From Oscillospiraceae bacterium (lineage in GTDB: Bacteria; Bacillota; Clostridia; Oscillospirales; Oscillospiraceae): a DNA stretch of 16,343 bases. The notes below the pieces were generated by a model, which was not told the DNA's origin, did not search any database, and was given only the letters and a program-made list of their open reading frames with translations. The stretch's first letter is position 1. Every line of letters begins with the position of its first letter. Shown one piece after another: positions 1-6,264 of this stretch. A program made the translations under genes and the position numbers. The stretch is from the NCBI GenBank assembly GCA_017620315.1, contig JAFZQQ010000187.1, positions 1 through 16,343 on the forward strand, written 5' to 3'.

Positions 1-369
1 GCCTTCGGCATATTTACGTATCTGCTTTACGAGCTCCTTGCGGCGTTCCTCGGTCAGCTGCGGGAACGAGAGGCGGATCGACTTACCGTCGTTCTGCGGG
101 TTGATGCCAAGATCGGACTCCTGAATCGCACGCTCAATAAGCTTGACAGCCTGAGCATCCCACGGGGTAATGAGAAGTTGACGCGGGTCCGGAGAGGCAA
201 TGGATGCGATCTGATGGATGGGAGTGGGGGTGCCGTAATAGTCAACGCTGATGCGGTCAAGCACGGCGGCATTCGCACGGCCGGCACGAACCGCGGCAAA
301 ATCAGCGGCAACAGAGTCGATGCTCTTCTTCATTTTGTCGGTATATACCTTATAATCATCACTGTTCAT
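1..369 (-). CDS. frr: Ribosome recycling factor, N-terminal part (runs off left edge)
   Basis: Ribosome recycling factor acts in the cytosol with EF-G to split the post-termination ribosome. The 123 visible residues begin MNSDDYKVYTDKMKKSIDSV. They carry family hallmarks: a helical start, the segment VRAGRANAAVLDRISVDYYG at about residues 27-46, PTPIHQIASI, and SDLGINPQNDGKSIRLSFP, followed by LTEERRKELVKQ. The family is usually about 185 residues, so roughly the last third lies outside the window. The ATG is preceded by AAGGAGG with a 6-base spacer, which makes the start secure. A leader of about 90 bases and its own promoter lie upstream. frr normally sits directly downstream of pyrH, but here pyrH is at 4922-5635 and three envelope genes lie between them. 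Identification is firm; only the truncation is a limit. Confidence 0.96.
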   Translation of the reverse strand, partial: MNSDDYKVYTDKMKKSIDSVAADFAAVRAGRANAAVLDRISVDYYGTPTPIHQIASIASPDPRQLLITPWDAQAVKLIERAIQESDLGINPQNDGKSIRLSFPQLTEERRKELVKQIRKYAEG

Positions 370-418
370 GGGGCGCCTCCTTAATCATTTCAATGGTATA
401 GTGTTATTAATCTGCCAA

Positions 419-452
419 AAGCAGTATAAACTGCAACAATTGCATACTGCTT
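419..452 (-). promoter_or_regulatory. Hairpin in the frr leader
   Basis: A 9-bp perfect inverted repeat (AAGCAGTAT at 419-427 and ATACTGCTT at 444-452) encloses a second, smaller inverted repeat (TGCAA at 432-436, TTGCA at 440-444). It lies between the predicted frr start of transcription near 461 and the frr ATG, so it would form in the frr leader RNA. The 3' arm on the minus strand ends in four T residues, which is short for an intrinsic terminator. It could be an attenuator, a binding site or an RNA-stability element. The symmetry is seen directly; the function is inference. Confidence 0.45.
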
Positions 453-467
453 CCGATCCACTTGAAT

Positions 468-496
468 ATTATATCCCATATTGTTCAAAAACGCAA
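468..496 (-). promoter_or_regulatory. Sigma-A-type promoter for frr
   Basis: On the minus strand a -35 box TTGCGT (plus-strand 491-496) is followed after exactly 17 bases by a perfect -10 box TATAAT (plus-strand 468-473). Transcription should start near 461, about 90 bases before the frr ATG. This gives frr a promoter independent of pyrH, which fits their separation in this genome. Confidence 0.7.
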
Positions 497-533
497 GGAC
501 TTATAGCATTTCAATAGGTCGCGGCCGCATGCT

Positions 534-557
534 GCGCAAAATTTTTACAAATTGCGC
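534..557. repeat. Inverted repeat upstream of the deacetylase promoter
   Basis: GCGCAA at 534-539 is mirrored by TTGCGC at 552-557, with an AT-rich centre. It ends 12 bases upstream of the -35 box of the deacetylase-bactofilin promoter, a position where an activator or repressor dimer could bind. Only the symmetry is visible, and a chance palindrome is possible. Confidence 0.3.
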
Positions 558-568
558 GAAAAAAATGT

Positions 569-596
569 TTTACATATCAGAAATATGTGGTATACT
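569..596 (+). promoter_or_regulatory. Promoter of the deacetylase-bactofilin operon (extended -10)
   Basis: A -35 box TTTACA (569-574) and a -10 box TATACT (591-596) are 16 bases apart. The bases TGG just before the -10 form an extended -10 element. Transcription should start near 603, giving a leader of about 53 bases before the TTG start at 656. The promoter is divergent from the frr promoter at 468-496. Confidence 0.68.
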
Positions 597-643
597 TTAA
601 GACTGCAAGAGAACGGCAGGTTTTACGAGCTTGCCTTTTGGGC

Positions 644-650
644 AGGTGAT
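644..650 (+). promoter_or_regulatory. Shine-Dalgarno that fixes a TTG start
   Basis: AGGTGAT is a 7-base match to the anti-Shine-Dalgarno sequence of 16S rRNA. It sits five bases before TTG at 656. The TGA inside it (647-649) is in frame with the downstream gene and blocks any upstream start, so the TTG is the first possible initiation codon. Confidence 0.65.
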
Positions 651-655
651 TTGGT

Positions 656-1636
656 TTGTACTTCGGCAGCGTCCGATTTTTCAAGAATCTTGTTTTTGTT
701 GCAGTGTGCATCCTTATCCTTGTGCCGACATTTCTTGCGGTGAAATATTACCGGCAGCTGGAGCAAAGCGTTGCTGCTGCCGACCCTCCGGCGGTGGAGG
801 TCATACCCGATGACGCTCCTGAGCTCAATTCTCCGGTTTCGACCTTTGAGCCTGAGCCCAAACCTGCCGAATCGGAGGAACCCGGAGCCAATGGCGAAGC
901 TGTTTCGCAAGGCGATCAAAATCCCGTCCTGTCGGACGACGTGCCCTCCTATCAAAGTCTCTACCCGGATTTTTATGCGCCTCAGCCTTACAACGCCACC
1001 GAGCGCAACGAAAAGGTGATTTACCTTACCTTTGATGACGGCCCTTCGGAAAGGACGGACGAAATACTTGCCGTGCTTGCCGAAAAGGACGTTAAGGCTA
1101 CTTTCTTTGTGACCGGTAAAAACAAGGAAGAGGATCTCGCGCGTATGCGCAGGATCGTTGAAGAGGGACACACCATCGGAATGCACTCATTTTCGCACGA
1201 CTATGCCGCTGTTTATTCTTCTGTCGAGGGGTTTCTTGAGGAATTTTACAAGAATTTTACTCAGATTCGAGAGGCGACAGGCACCACACCGACAGTGTTC
1301 CGTTGTCCGGGAGGAAGCATCAACGGCTATGACGGAGGCTTTTATCAGGAGATAATCTCCGAGATGATACGCCGCGGTTTTGTTCCATTTGACTGGAACA
1401 TCTCCAGTGAAGACGCGGTGACGACTCACGTAGCCCCCGCAAACAAGCTGACTGCGAACGTGGTTAATGGCGCTAAGGGAAAGCTTCGCGGTTTTGTCCT
1501 GTTCCATGACAGCGAAATGAAAACAACTACTCCACTTGCACTTGGCCCGGCGATAGATCAGCTTCGTGAAATGGGCTTTGAGTTTTCAGCAATCACACCA
1601 AACACCATGCCGGTTTTATACAGCTACGGATATTAG
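656..1636 (+). CDS. Membrane-anchored CE4 polysaccharide deacetylase
   Basis: Predicted metal-dependent NodB-type deacetylase that removes N- or O-acetyl groups from a cell-surface glycan, most likely peptidoglycan. Of 326 residues, about 10-29 form a membrane anchor and about 43-115 are a Pro/Glu/Ser-rich linker; the catalytic domain follows. The CE4 motifs are complete: TFDDGPS with Asp127 and Asp128, H-S-F-S-H with His177 and His181, RCPGG with Arg216, FDWN with Asp246, and LFHDS with His284. Motif 3 has Cys where Pro or Phe is more usual. Active-site conservation argues for an active enzyme outside the membrane. The start is TTG, forced by an in-frame stop just upstream and supported by a strong Shine-Dalgarno. 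The bactofilin gene begins 26 bases after the stop, so the two are almost certainly co-transcribed. The substrate (peptidoglycan or another glycan) cannot be told from sequence. Confidence 0.9.
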   Translation: MYFGSVRFFKNLVFVAVCILILVPTFLAVKYYRQLEQSVAAADPPAVEVIPDDAPELNSPVSTFEPEPKPAESEEPGANGEAVSQGDQNPVLSDDVPSYQSLYPDFYAPQPYNATERNEKVIYLTFDDGPSERTDEILAVLAEKDVKATFFVTGKNKEEDLARMRRIVEEGHTIGMHSFSHDYAAVYSSVEGFLEEFYKNFTQIREATGTTPTVFRCPGGSINGYDGGFYQEIISEMIRRGFVPFDWNISSEDAVTTHVAPANKLTANVVNGAKGKLRGFVLFHDSEMKTTTPLALGPAIDQLREMGFEFSAITPNTMPVLYSYGY

Positions 1637-1662
1637 AAGAATACAGGAGAGAGGAAAAAAAC

Positions 1663-2427
1663 ATGGGTAAAAAAGACAATTTCAGTCAGGCTATGTTTGA
1701 GATGTTCGGTCTTGGCAAGGCCCCGGAGGATGGCGCCGAAGAGAACACCGAGGAAATAGCCGCCGAAACTTCGGAGGAAGTCGATGAGTTGAATCAGCTT
1801 GAGAATTTTGAGCCTGCGGCTCCTATCTCAACACCTTCCGCAGCGCAGATTGCCGCTGAGGATGCGCTTTTCAACAATGACCCCCCTGCTTTTGACACTT
1901 CATTCAACGCGGTTAATGACATCCCTGCCCCCGCGCCCGTTTCTTATGAGCCTGCGCCGGCTCCCGCTCCCGCACCAGCGCCGGTTGCTCAGGATCCCCA
2001 CGGCTATGTGCGCAGAGAAAACTGCACCTATTTTGCCCCCGGCACCTCTATGGAAGGCACGCTGCGTTCCGACAGCGATGTGGAGATCGTCGGAGACTTC
2101 AAGGGCGAGATCGCATCGGATGGCAAGGTAACGATTCACAGCAACACGCAGAGCAGCATTGCCGCAGCGGAGCTTGTTCTCGTGGACTGCACTCTCACGG
2201 GCGACGCCATGGTGGGCGGCGATGTGTCTATAAACGAAAAGTCCTCTGTAACGGGCAATATCCGTGCCGCAAACATAGTATGTTCCGGCGTTATACGTGG
2301 AAACCTGAACGTGCAGAGCAACATCACGCTGACCGAAAACGCTCAGGTCATCGGCGATATCAAGACCGGTACTCTTGCCATGTCCCGCGGCGCTAAGGTA
2401 TCCGGTAAAATCGACATGGGCAATTAA
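1663..2427 (+). CDS. Bactofilin-family cytoskeletal protein with long disordered N-terminus
   Basis: Bactofilins polymerise without nucleotide into filaments that act as scaffolds for cell-wall enzymes at the membrane. This 254-residue protein has a C-terminal half (about 128-252) of short repeating strands rich in Gly, Val and Ile, with segments such as EGTLRSDSDVEIVGDFKGEI and SSVTGNIRAANIVCSGVIRG. This is the right-handed beta-helix pattern of the family. The N-terminal half is unusual in length: a short possible amphipathic stretch (NFSQAMFEMFGLGK, 6-19), an acidic region (20-50), then a Pro/Ala linker with an (AP)n run at about 98-107. The ATG follows GGAGAGAGG by eight bases. The co-transcribed deacetylase suggests a client enzyme placed by this scaffold, which is inference. 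The family call rests on the repeat pattern and is fairly sure. Confidence 0.87.
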   Translation: MGKKDNFSQAMFEMFGLGKAPEDGAEENTEEIAAETSEEVDELNQLENFEPAAPISTPSAAQIAAEDALFNNDPPAFDTSFNAVNDIPAPAPVSYEPAPAPAPAPAPVAQDPHGYVRRENCTYFAPGTSMEGTLRSDSDVEIVGDFKGEIASDGKVTIHSNTQSSIAAAELVLVDCTLTGDAMVGGDVSINEKSSVTGNIRAANIVCSGVIRGNLNVQSNITLTENAQVIGDIKTGTLAMSRGAKVSGKIDMGN

Positions 2428-2444
2428 AGCACAATTCATAAATC

Positions 2445-2489
2445 ATAAAAAACATCGGCGTGAGCTTTGCTCACGCCGATGTTTTTTAT
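2445..2489. terminator. Bidirectional intrinsic terminator
   Basis: A perfect 21-bp inverted repeat (2445-2465 and 2469-2489) encloses a 3-base loop. The GC-rich core is flanked by six A on one side and six T on the other, so it works in both directions. It ends the plus-strand bactofilin operon and, for the minus strand, starts directly after the protease stop codon at 2491-2493. It is the expected end point of the minus-strand transcript that carries pyrH and the protease. Confidence 0.93.
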
Positions 2490-2490
2490 C

Positions 2491-4908
2491 TCATGGTATC
2501 ACTGGAGTCCAGTAATTCTGACCATAGATATCCGTGAAGCGGTAGGTTGCGTTTGCGTTGACCGCGTCGATATATACATTGCTTATCTTCGCATCTTCAT
2601 GGTATATCCATTCGTCACCGAAGAGATAGCTGCCCTGATACGTTCCGTCGTAACCGTAGAAATCGCACGCAAAGTCTATTTTGTCGCCATCATTAAGCTC
2701 ATAGACATTCTTTGCGACCGTTTCGGTCTCACCGTCGATATAAAAGCTGCGCCATCCGGCAATATAACCGTAAGGATTTGCGTTGTCGAACATAAGCAGC
2801 AGCTCGCCGCGCTCGCCGTTCACGAAGCAGGGCACATAGCCGGAGATATAATAGCTGTCCCCTTCGTATACATCCATAAGATGATAATACGGTACAGGCT
2901 GACTGTCTATTGCAAGCCAGGTGCCGTCGTATTCGCCCTTGAGCGCTCCGTTCTCGGTAAAATCAAAGGTGTTGTCCAGGCCAAGGTCGATATAGCCGGT
3001 GCCGTCGTCATAGAAAACGCTCAGCGCTATATCGTTAACAAGGCTCCACTGCTCTTCACTGAGGCTGATCTGCGGCGTATCGCCGGTCCAGACAAGCTGT
3101 GAAGAATCAAACTGGTTATCCGTGAGATACTGTGCCGCTCTGTCGGCGTCCATTGAGCGTCCCCCGGTCAACGTACTTGAAAGGACTCCCATCAGTATCT
3201 GCGACACCATATCACTGCTGCCTATGCTGCTGCCGGAGGACGAGCCTGAGCCGCCGAGAAGCGCGCCGAGGGGATTTGAGGCATAGCTCGAAACGCTGCT
3301 CGATACTCCCTGTCCGGCTGAGCCCATGCTGGCAAACTGCTGAATGCAGCGCGTATACTCGTCGTCCATGCCGATGGCATTGTACGCAGCAGTTGCAGCC
3401 TTGACCTTTGAAGTCTTTTGATACGGGAAATAGATCGAAAGACCATAGGCATTTGAAACAGTGGACGAGGTTCTGTTGTACTTAACCGCGGAAAGCAGGC
3501 TGTCCGCAAGTGCCTTGCTTTCGTCCGTGCCGAGATTGCTTGCAAGATGGACAAGGTCTACCTGGTCTATCTTGTTTGACGCGGCGAACTCGCGGGTGCT
3601 TCCGCGCGCTTTGGAGACCTTCTTGTACTCGCTTCCCTGCACCATTCCCGCGGTATCGACCGCAAAGCCCTTAAAGGTCTCGGGAACGGTCGCTTCGAGC
3701 TCGGAAAGGTCAACAACTGACAGCGTCGTGTCCTGACCGCGGCATTTCTGCGCACAAACGTCGACAAAATCGTCCACGATCCGCTTGCCGATTGAAAGCG
3801 TCGGCATCGAGGTGTTCTTTGAAAGCTCATTCAGCCAGTTGGTATAATACCAGCCAACGCCCGGCTCGGTCTCCTCAGAGGCAATCATATAGTCGGCATA
3901 CTTCGTCAGCATGAGAGCGTTCTCGAGCGTTGCCATAAGACAGGCGTCAAAGCCGATGAAGTCGAATTTGACTCCCGCGTCGGACAGAGCCTTGTCTATC
4001 CCGGCAAGCTCCATAGAGCCCGCTGTCTTGTTCTTTTCGTCGTATCCGTATCCACTCAGCGAGCCTCCGCCATGATCCCAAAAGATCAGCTCGTTGCGGT
4101 TGGCCGGGAAGTTCTTTGCGCAATACTTGATAAAGCTCGTAAGGTTAGAGCTGAGCGTCATCGGAGAGGTTCCTGCGTCCTTCTCAAGTAGTCTCAGCCC
4201 ACCGTTTTCAATCTTGTAGATCTGGTTTACCCTGCTTGAAACGACGTTGTTCTGCCACTGGCTGCAGCCACCGGTGAATACGATGAGATTCACCTTATCG
4301 CTTAGCGAAGCCGCAGCCATCTCCTGCAGATCCGCAGTGCCCATACCGTGCTTTGACTCAAGGTCAGTGCCGCACATATATACCATTATGGTCACCGTGT
4401 CTCTGCCGTTGCCAAGAATATTCGTTCGCTTCGCGCGGGCGTTCGTCGCAACGGTCTCGTTCAGTCTGCCGCAGTTGCTTCCCTCAGCCCATCCACTGGA
4501 AACGCTGCCGTAACTGCCGAGCATGCTGCTAAGAGCGCTGCTCATGCCTCCGCCCAGGATACTTTGCGCCGAGCCGCTGCTCTGAGAGGCACCGGCAGAG
4601 GGCTGGGTGTATCCGCTTGATGATGAAGGGGCGTTTGTGACCTGACTTGAAGAACCTCCGCCGAGAAGTCCGCTCAGCCCCACGCCTCCGCCGCCAAGGA
4701 CGAGAACGGCAATGGCAACGATGATCATAAGCGGATTCATTCCTCCGCTCGCGCGCTTTCCGCTTCCACTGCCATTTGCCTCAGTGCGTCCGGAATGTCC
4801 GTTCTGACTGCCTAACGGGCCGGTTCCGAGCTCATCGCCGCGCTTATAGATGTCTTTGCCCTGACCGGTAACATTTTTTTCTCTGCCCCTTGGCCTGTTC
4901 TCATCCAT
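2491..4908 (-). CDS. Clostripain-family (C11) membrane-anchored cysteine protease
   Basis: Predicted clan CD cysteine peptidase of the clostripain family, 805 residues. Order of parts: a charged Gly/Arg-rich head (1-56) containing KRGDELGTGPLG; a membrane segment (about 57-83); a Ser/Gly-rich linker (84-140); a C11 domain (about 170-525) with catalytic His279 in FWDHGGG and Cys323 in GFDACLM; a second Ser/Gly linker (about 530-585); and a C-terminal part (about 585-805) rich in Tyr, Asp and Gly that I do not recognise. Basic residues before the membrane segment suggest the head is cytosolic and the protease extracellular. The ATG at 4908 is chosen because AAGGAGG lies just upstream. It follows the pyrH stop by 13 bases, so translation may be coupled, and the terminator abuts its stop. 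Substrates and activation are unknown; C11 enzymes commonly cleave after Arg or Lys. Confidence 0.9.
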   Translation of the reverse strand: MDENRPRGREKNVTGQGKDIYKRGDELGTGPLGSQNGHSGRTEANGSGSGKRASGGMNPLMIIVAIAVLVLGGGGVGLSGLLGGGSSSQVTNAPSSSSGYTQPSAGASQSSGSAQSILGGGMSSALSSMLGSYGSVSSGWAEGSNCGRLNETVATNARAKRTNILGNGRDTVTIMVYMCGTDLESKHGMGTADLQEMAAASLSDKVNLIVFTGGCSQWQNNVVSSRVNQIYKIENGGLRLLEKDAGTSPMTLSSNLTSFIKYCAKNFPANRNELIFWDHGGGSLSGYGYDEKNKTAGSMELAGIDKALSDAGVKFDFIGFDACLMATLENALMLTKYADYMIASEETEPGVGWYYTNWLNELSKNTSMPTLSIGKRIVDDFVDVCAQKCRGQDTTLSVVDLSELEATVPETFKGFAVDTAGMVQGSEYKKVSKARGSTREFAASNKIDQVDLVHLASNLGTDESKALADSLLSAVKYNRTSSTVSNAYGLSIYFPYQKTSKVKAATAAYNAIGMDDEYTRCIQQFASMGSAGQGVSSSVSSYASNPLGALLGGSGSSSGSSIGSSDMVSQILMGVLSSTLTGGRSMDADRAAQYLTDNQFDSSQLVWTGDTPQISLSEEQWSLVNDIALSVFYDDGTGYIDLGLDNTFDFTENGALKGEYDGTWLAIDSQPVPYYHLMDVYEGDSYYISGYVPCFVNGERGELLLMFDNANPYGYIAGWRSFYIDGETETVAKNVYELNDGDKIDFACDFYGYDGTYQGSYLFGDEWIYHEDAKISNVYIDAVNANATYRFTDIYGQNYWTPVIP

Positions 4909-4921
4909 TTTCCTTCCTCCT

Positions 4922-5635
4922 TCAATGCACAAGCGTGCCTACGTTTTCACCCTCGATGACGCGTATTATATTGTTCGGGTCGCGAAGAGCAAATACATAT
5001 ACAGGGATATTGTTGTCCATGGCAAGGCTCGTTGCGGTCAGATCCATAACTCCGAGGCGCTTTGCAAGCACCTCGTCGTAGGATATCTCATCATACTTGA
5101 CCGCAGTCGGATCCTTTGCCGGGTCTGCGCTGTACACACCGTCTATATTCTTTGCAAGAAGAATAACATCCGCGTTTATCTCAGCAGCTCGAAGAACGGT
5201 TCCCGTGTCGGTTGAAAAATACGGATGTCCGGTGCCTCCGCCGAAGAGCACGACCTTACCGTTTTTCAGATGCTTCATCGCGCGCTCATGCGTATAACGC
5301 TCGCCCATTGCCGGCATCTCCAACGCCGTCATTACCCGTGCTTCCACGCCCTTTTGCTCCAGCACGTCGCTCACCGCAAGGCAGTTCATCACAGTCGCGA
5401 GCATTCCCATACGGTCGGCGCGCGAACGCTCAATGTAGCCCTCGCCATTTTTAACGCCGCGCCAGAAGTTTCCGCCGCCGATGACCACGCCGACCTCTAT
5501 GCCCATGTCGACGCAGCGCTTTATGACGTCGCAAACCTCCCCCATTACATTAAAATCAAAACCCGTCTTCTTTTCGCCGGCAAGCGCTTCTCCGCTTATT
5601 TTCAGGAGAATCCGCCTGTACTTCGCCTTTGCCAT
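4922..5635 (-). CDS. pyrH: Uridylate kinase (UMP kinase)
   Basis: Phosphorylates UMP to UDP with ATP in the cytosol, the committed step of UTP and CTP supply. The 237 residues match the usual length of this amino-acid-kinase-fold hexamer. Visible motifs are LLKISGEAL (10-18, with the phosphate-binding Lys12), the glycine loop VIGGGNFWRG at about 51-60, RADRMGMLAT, FGGGTGHPYFSTDT, and AKNIDGVYSADP for nucleotide and uracil contacts. The ATG is preceded by AAGGAGG at nine bases. It follows ysxC by only 18 bases and so belongs to the proteostasis operon. This is unusual, since pyrH normally lies in rpsB-tsf-pyrH-frr. Here frr is 4.5 kb away with its own promoter, and the gene just downstream is a membrane protease. 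Confidence 0.97.
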   Translation of the reverse strand: MAKAKYRRILLKISGEALAGEKKTGFDFNVMGEVCDVIKRCVDMGIEVGVVIGGGNFWRGVKNGEGYIERSRADRMGMLATVMNCLAVSDVLEQKGVEARVMTALEMPAMGERYTHERAMKHLKNGKVVLFGGGTGHPYFSTDTGTVLRAAEINADVILLAKNIDGVYSADPAKDPTAVKYDEISYDEVLAKRLGVMDLTATSLAMDNNIPVYVFALRDPNNIIRVIEGENVGTLVH

Positions 5636-5653
5636 GTTCTTTATCCTCCTTTT

Positions 5654-6244
5654 TCAACCGCAAAATGCCTTGATCTGTCCGAGAAGATTTTCCTTTCCGT
5701 CCCCCTTCTCCGCAGAAAACGGTATCAGTATCTCCGTTTCATCCAAATCGAGGGTCTCGCGTATCAGTTCAAGATTATGCTCCGTCTCACTTTTCTTAAG
5801 CTTGTCCACTTTATTGGCGACAATCAGCATCGGGCAATCGTTTGAACGGAAAAAATCGCACATAGTCATGTCGTCTACGGTAGGCTTGTGCCGCGCGTCG
5901 ACTATAAGCACGCCGAGATCCAACAGTCCGCTGGAGCTGAAATAGTTCTCCATCAGCCTTCCCCAGCGATCTCGCTCGGACTTGGAAACCTTGGCATAGC
6001 CATATCCTGGAAGGTCCACAAGGTAAATACGCCCGTCGATAAGGAAGTAGTTTATCTGTGTAGTCTTGCCGGGTGAGGCTCCGACGTGCGCGAGATTTTT
6101 GCGGTTTACAAGCCGGTTGATAACTGAAGATTTGCCGACATTCGAGCGTCCGGCGAACGCAATCTGCTTGCGACCGTCGCGTATGAACTGCTCAGGTAAA
6201 GCAGCGGAGAGAATGAATTCGGCATTGTTAAAGTTTACAGGCAT
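5654..6244 (-). CDS. ysxC: Ribosome assembly GTPase YsxC/YihA (EngB family)
   Basis: TRAFAC-class GTPase needed for late assembly of the 50S ribosomal subunit. The 196 residues show all G motifs in order: GRSNVGKS (32-39), the switch I segment PGKTTQINYF with Thr61/62, DLPGYGYAKVSK (from 77), NKVD (144-147) and SAEKGDGKENLL (from 177). I chose the ATG at 6244 because a GTGAGG Shine-Dalgarno lies six bases upstream and because the family begins just before NNAEFILSA. A longer reading from GTG at 6268, overlapping the lon stop as GTGA, lacks a clear ribosome site but would allow coupling to lon. ysxC directly after lon is a conserved Bacillota arrangement. pyrH follows after 18 bases. Confidence 0.95.
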   Translation of the reverse strand: MPVNFNNAEFILSAALPEQFIRDGRKQIAFAGRSNVGKSSVINRLVNRKNLAHVGASPGKTTQINYFLIDGRIYLVDLPGYGYAKVSKSERDRWGRLMENYFSSSGLLDLGVLIVDARHKPTVDDMTMCDFFRSNDCPMLIVANKVDKLKKSETEHNLELIRETLDLDETEILIPFSAEKGDGKENLLGQIKAFCG

Positions 6245-6264
6245 ATCAAACCTCACTGATTCTG

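Noticed and set aside
552..743. Small plus-strand open frame that overlaps the deacetylase start
   Set aside because: It begins upstream of the predicted promoter and overlaps the deacetylase membrane segment in another frame, with no Shine-Dalgarno.
1960..1985. Short repeat in the bactofilin gene
   Set aside because: It only encodes the Ala-Pro linker; no sign of a larger tandem repeat, CRISPR or mobile element.
2467..3102. Plus-strand open frame of 211 codons
   Set aside because: Antisense to the C-terminal part of the clostripain-family gene and starting inside the terminator; no motif support.
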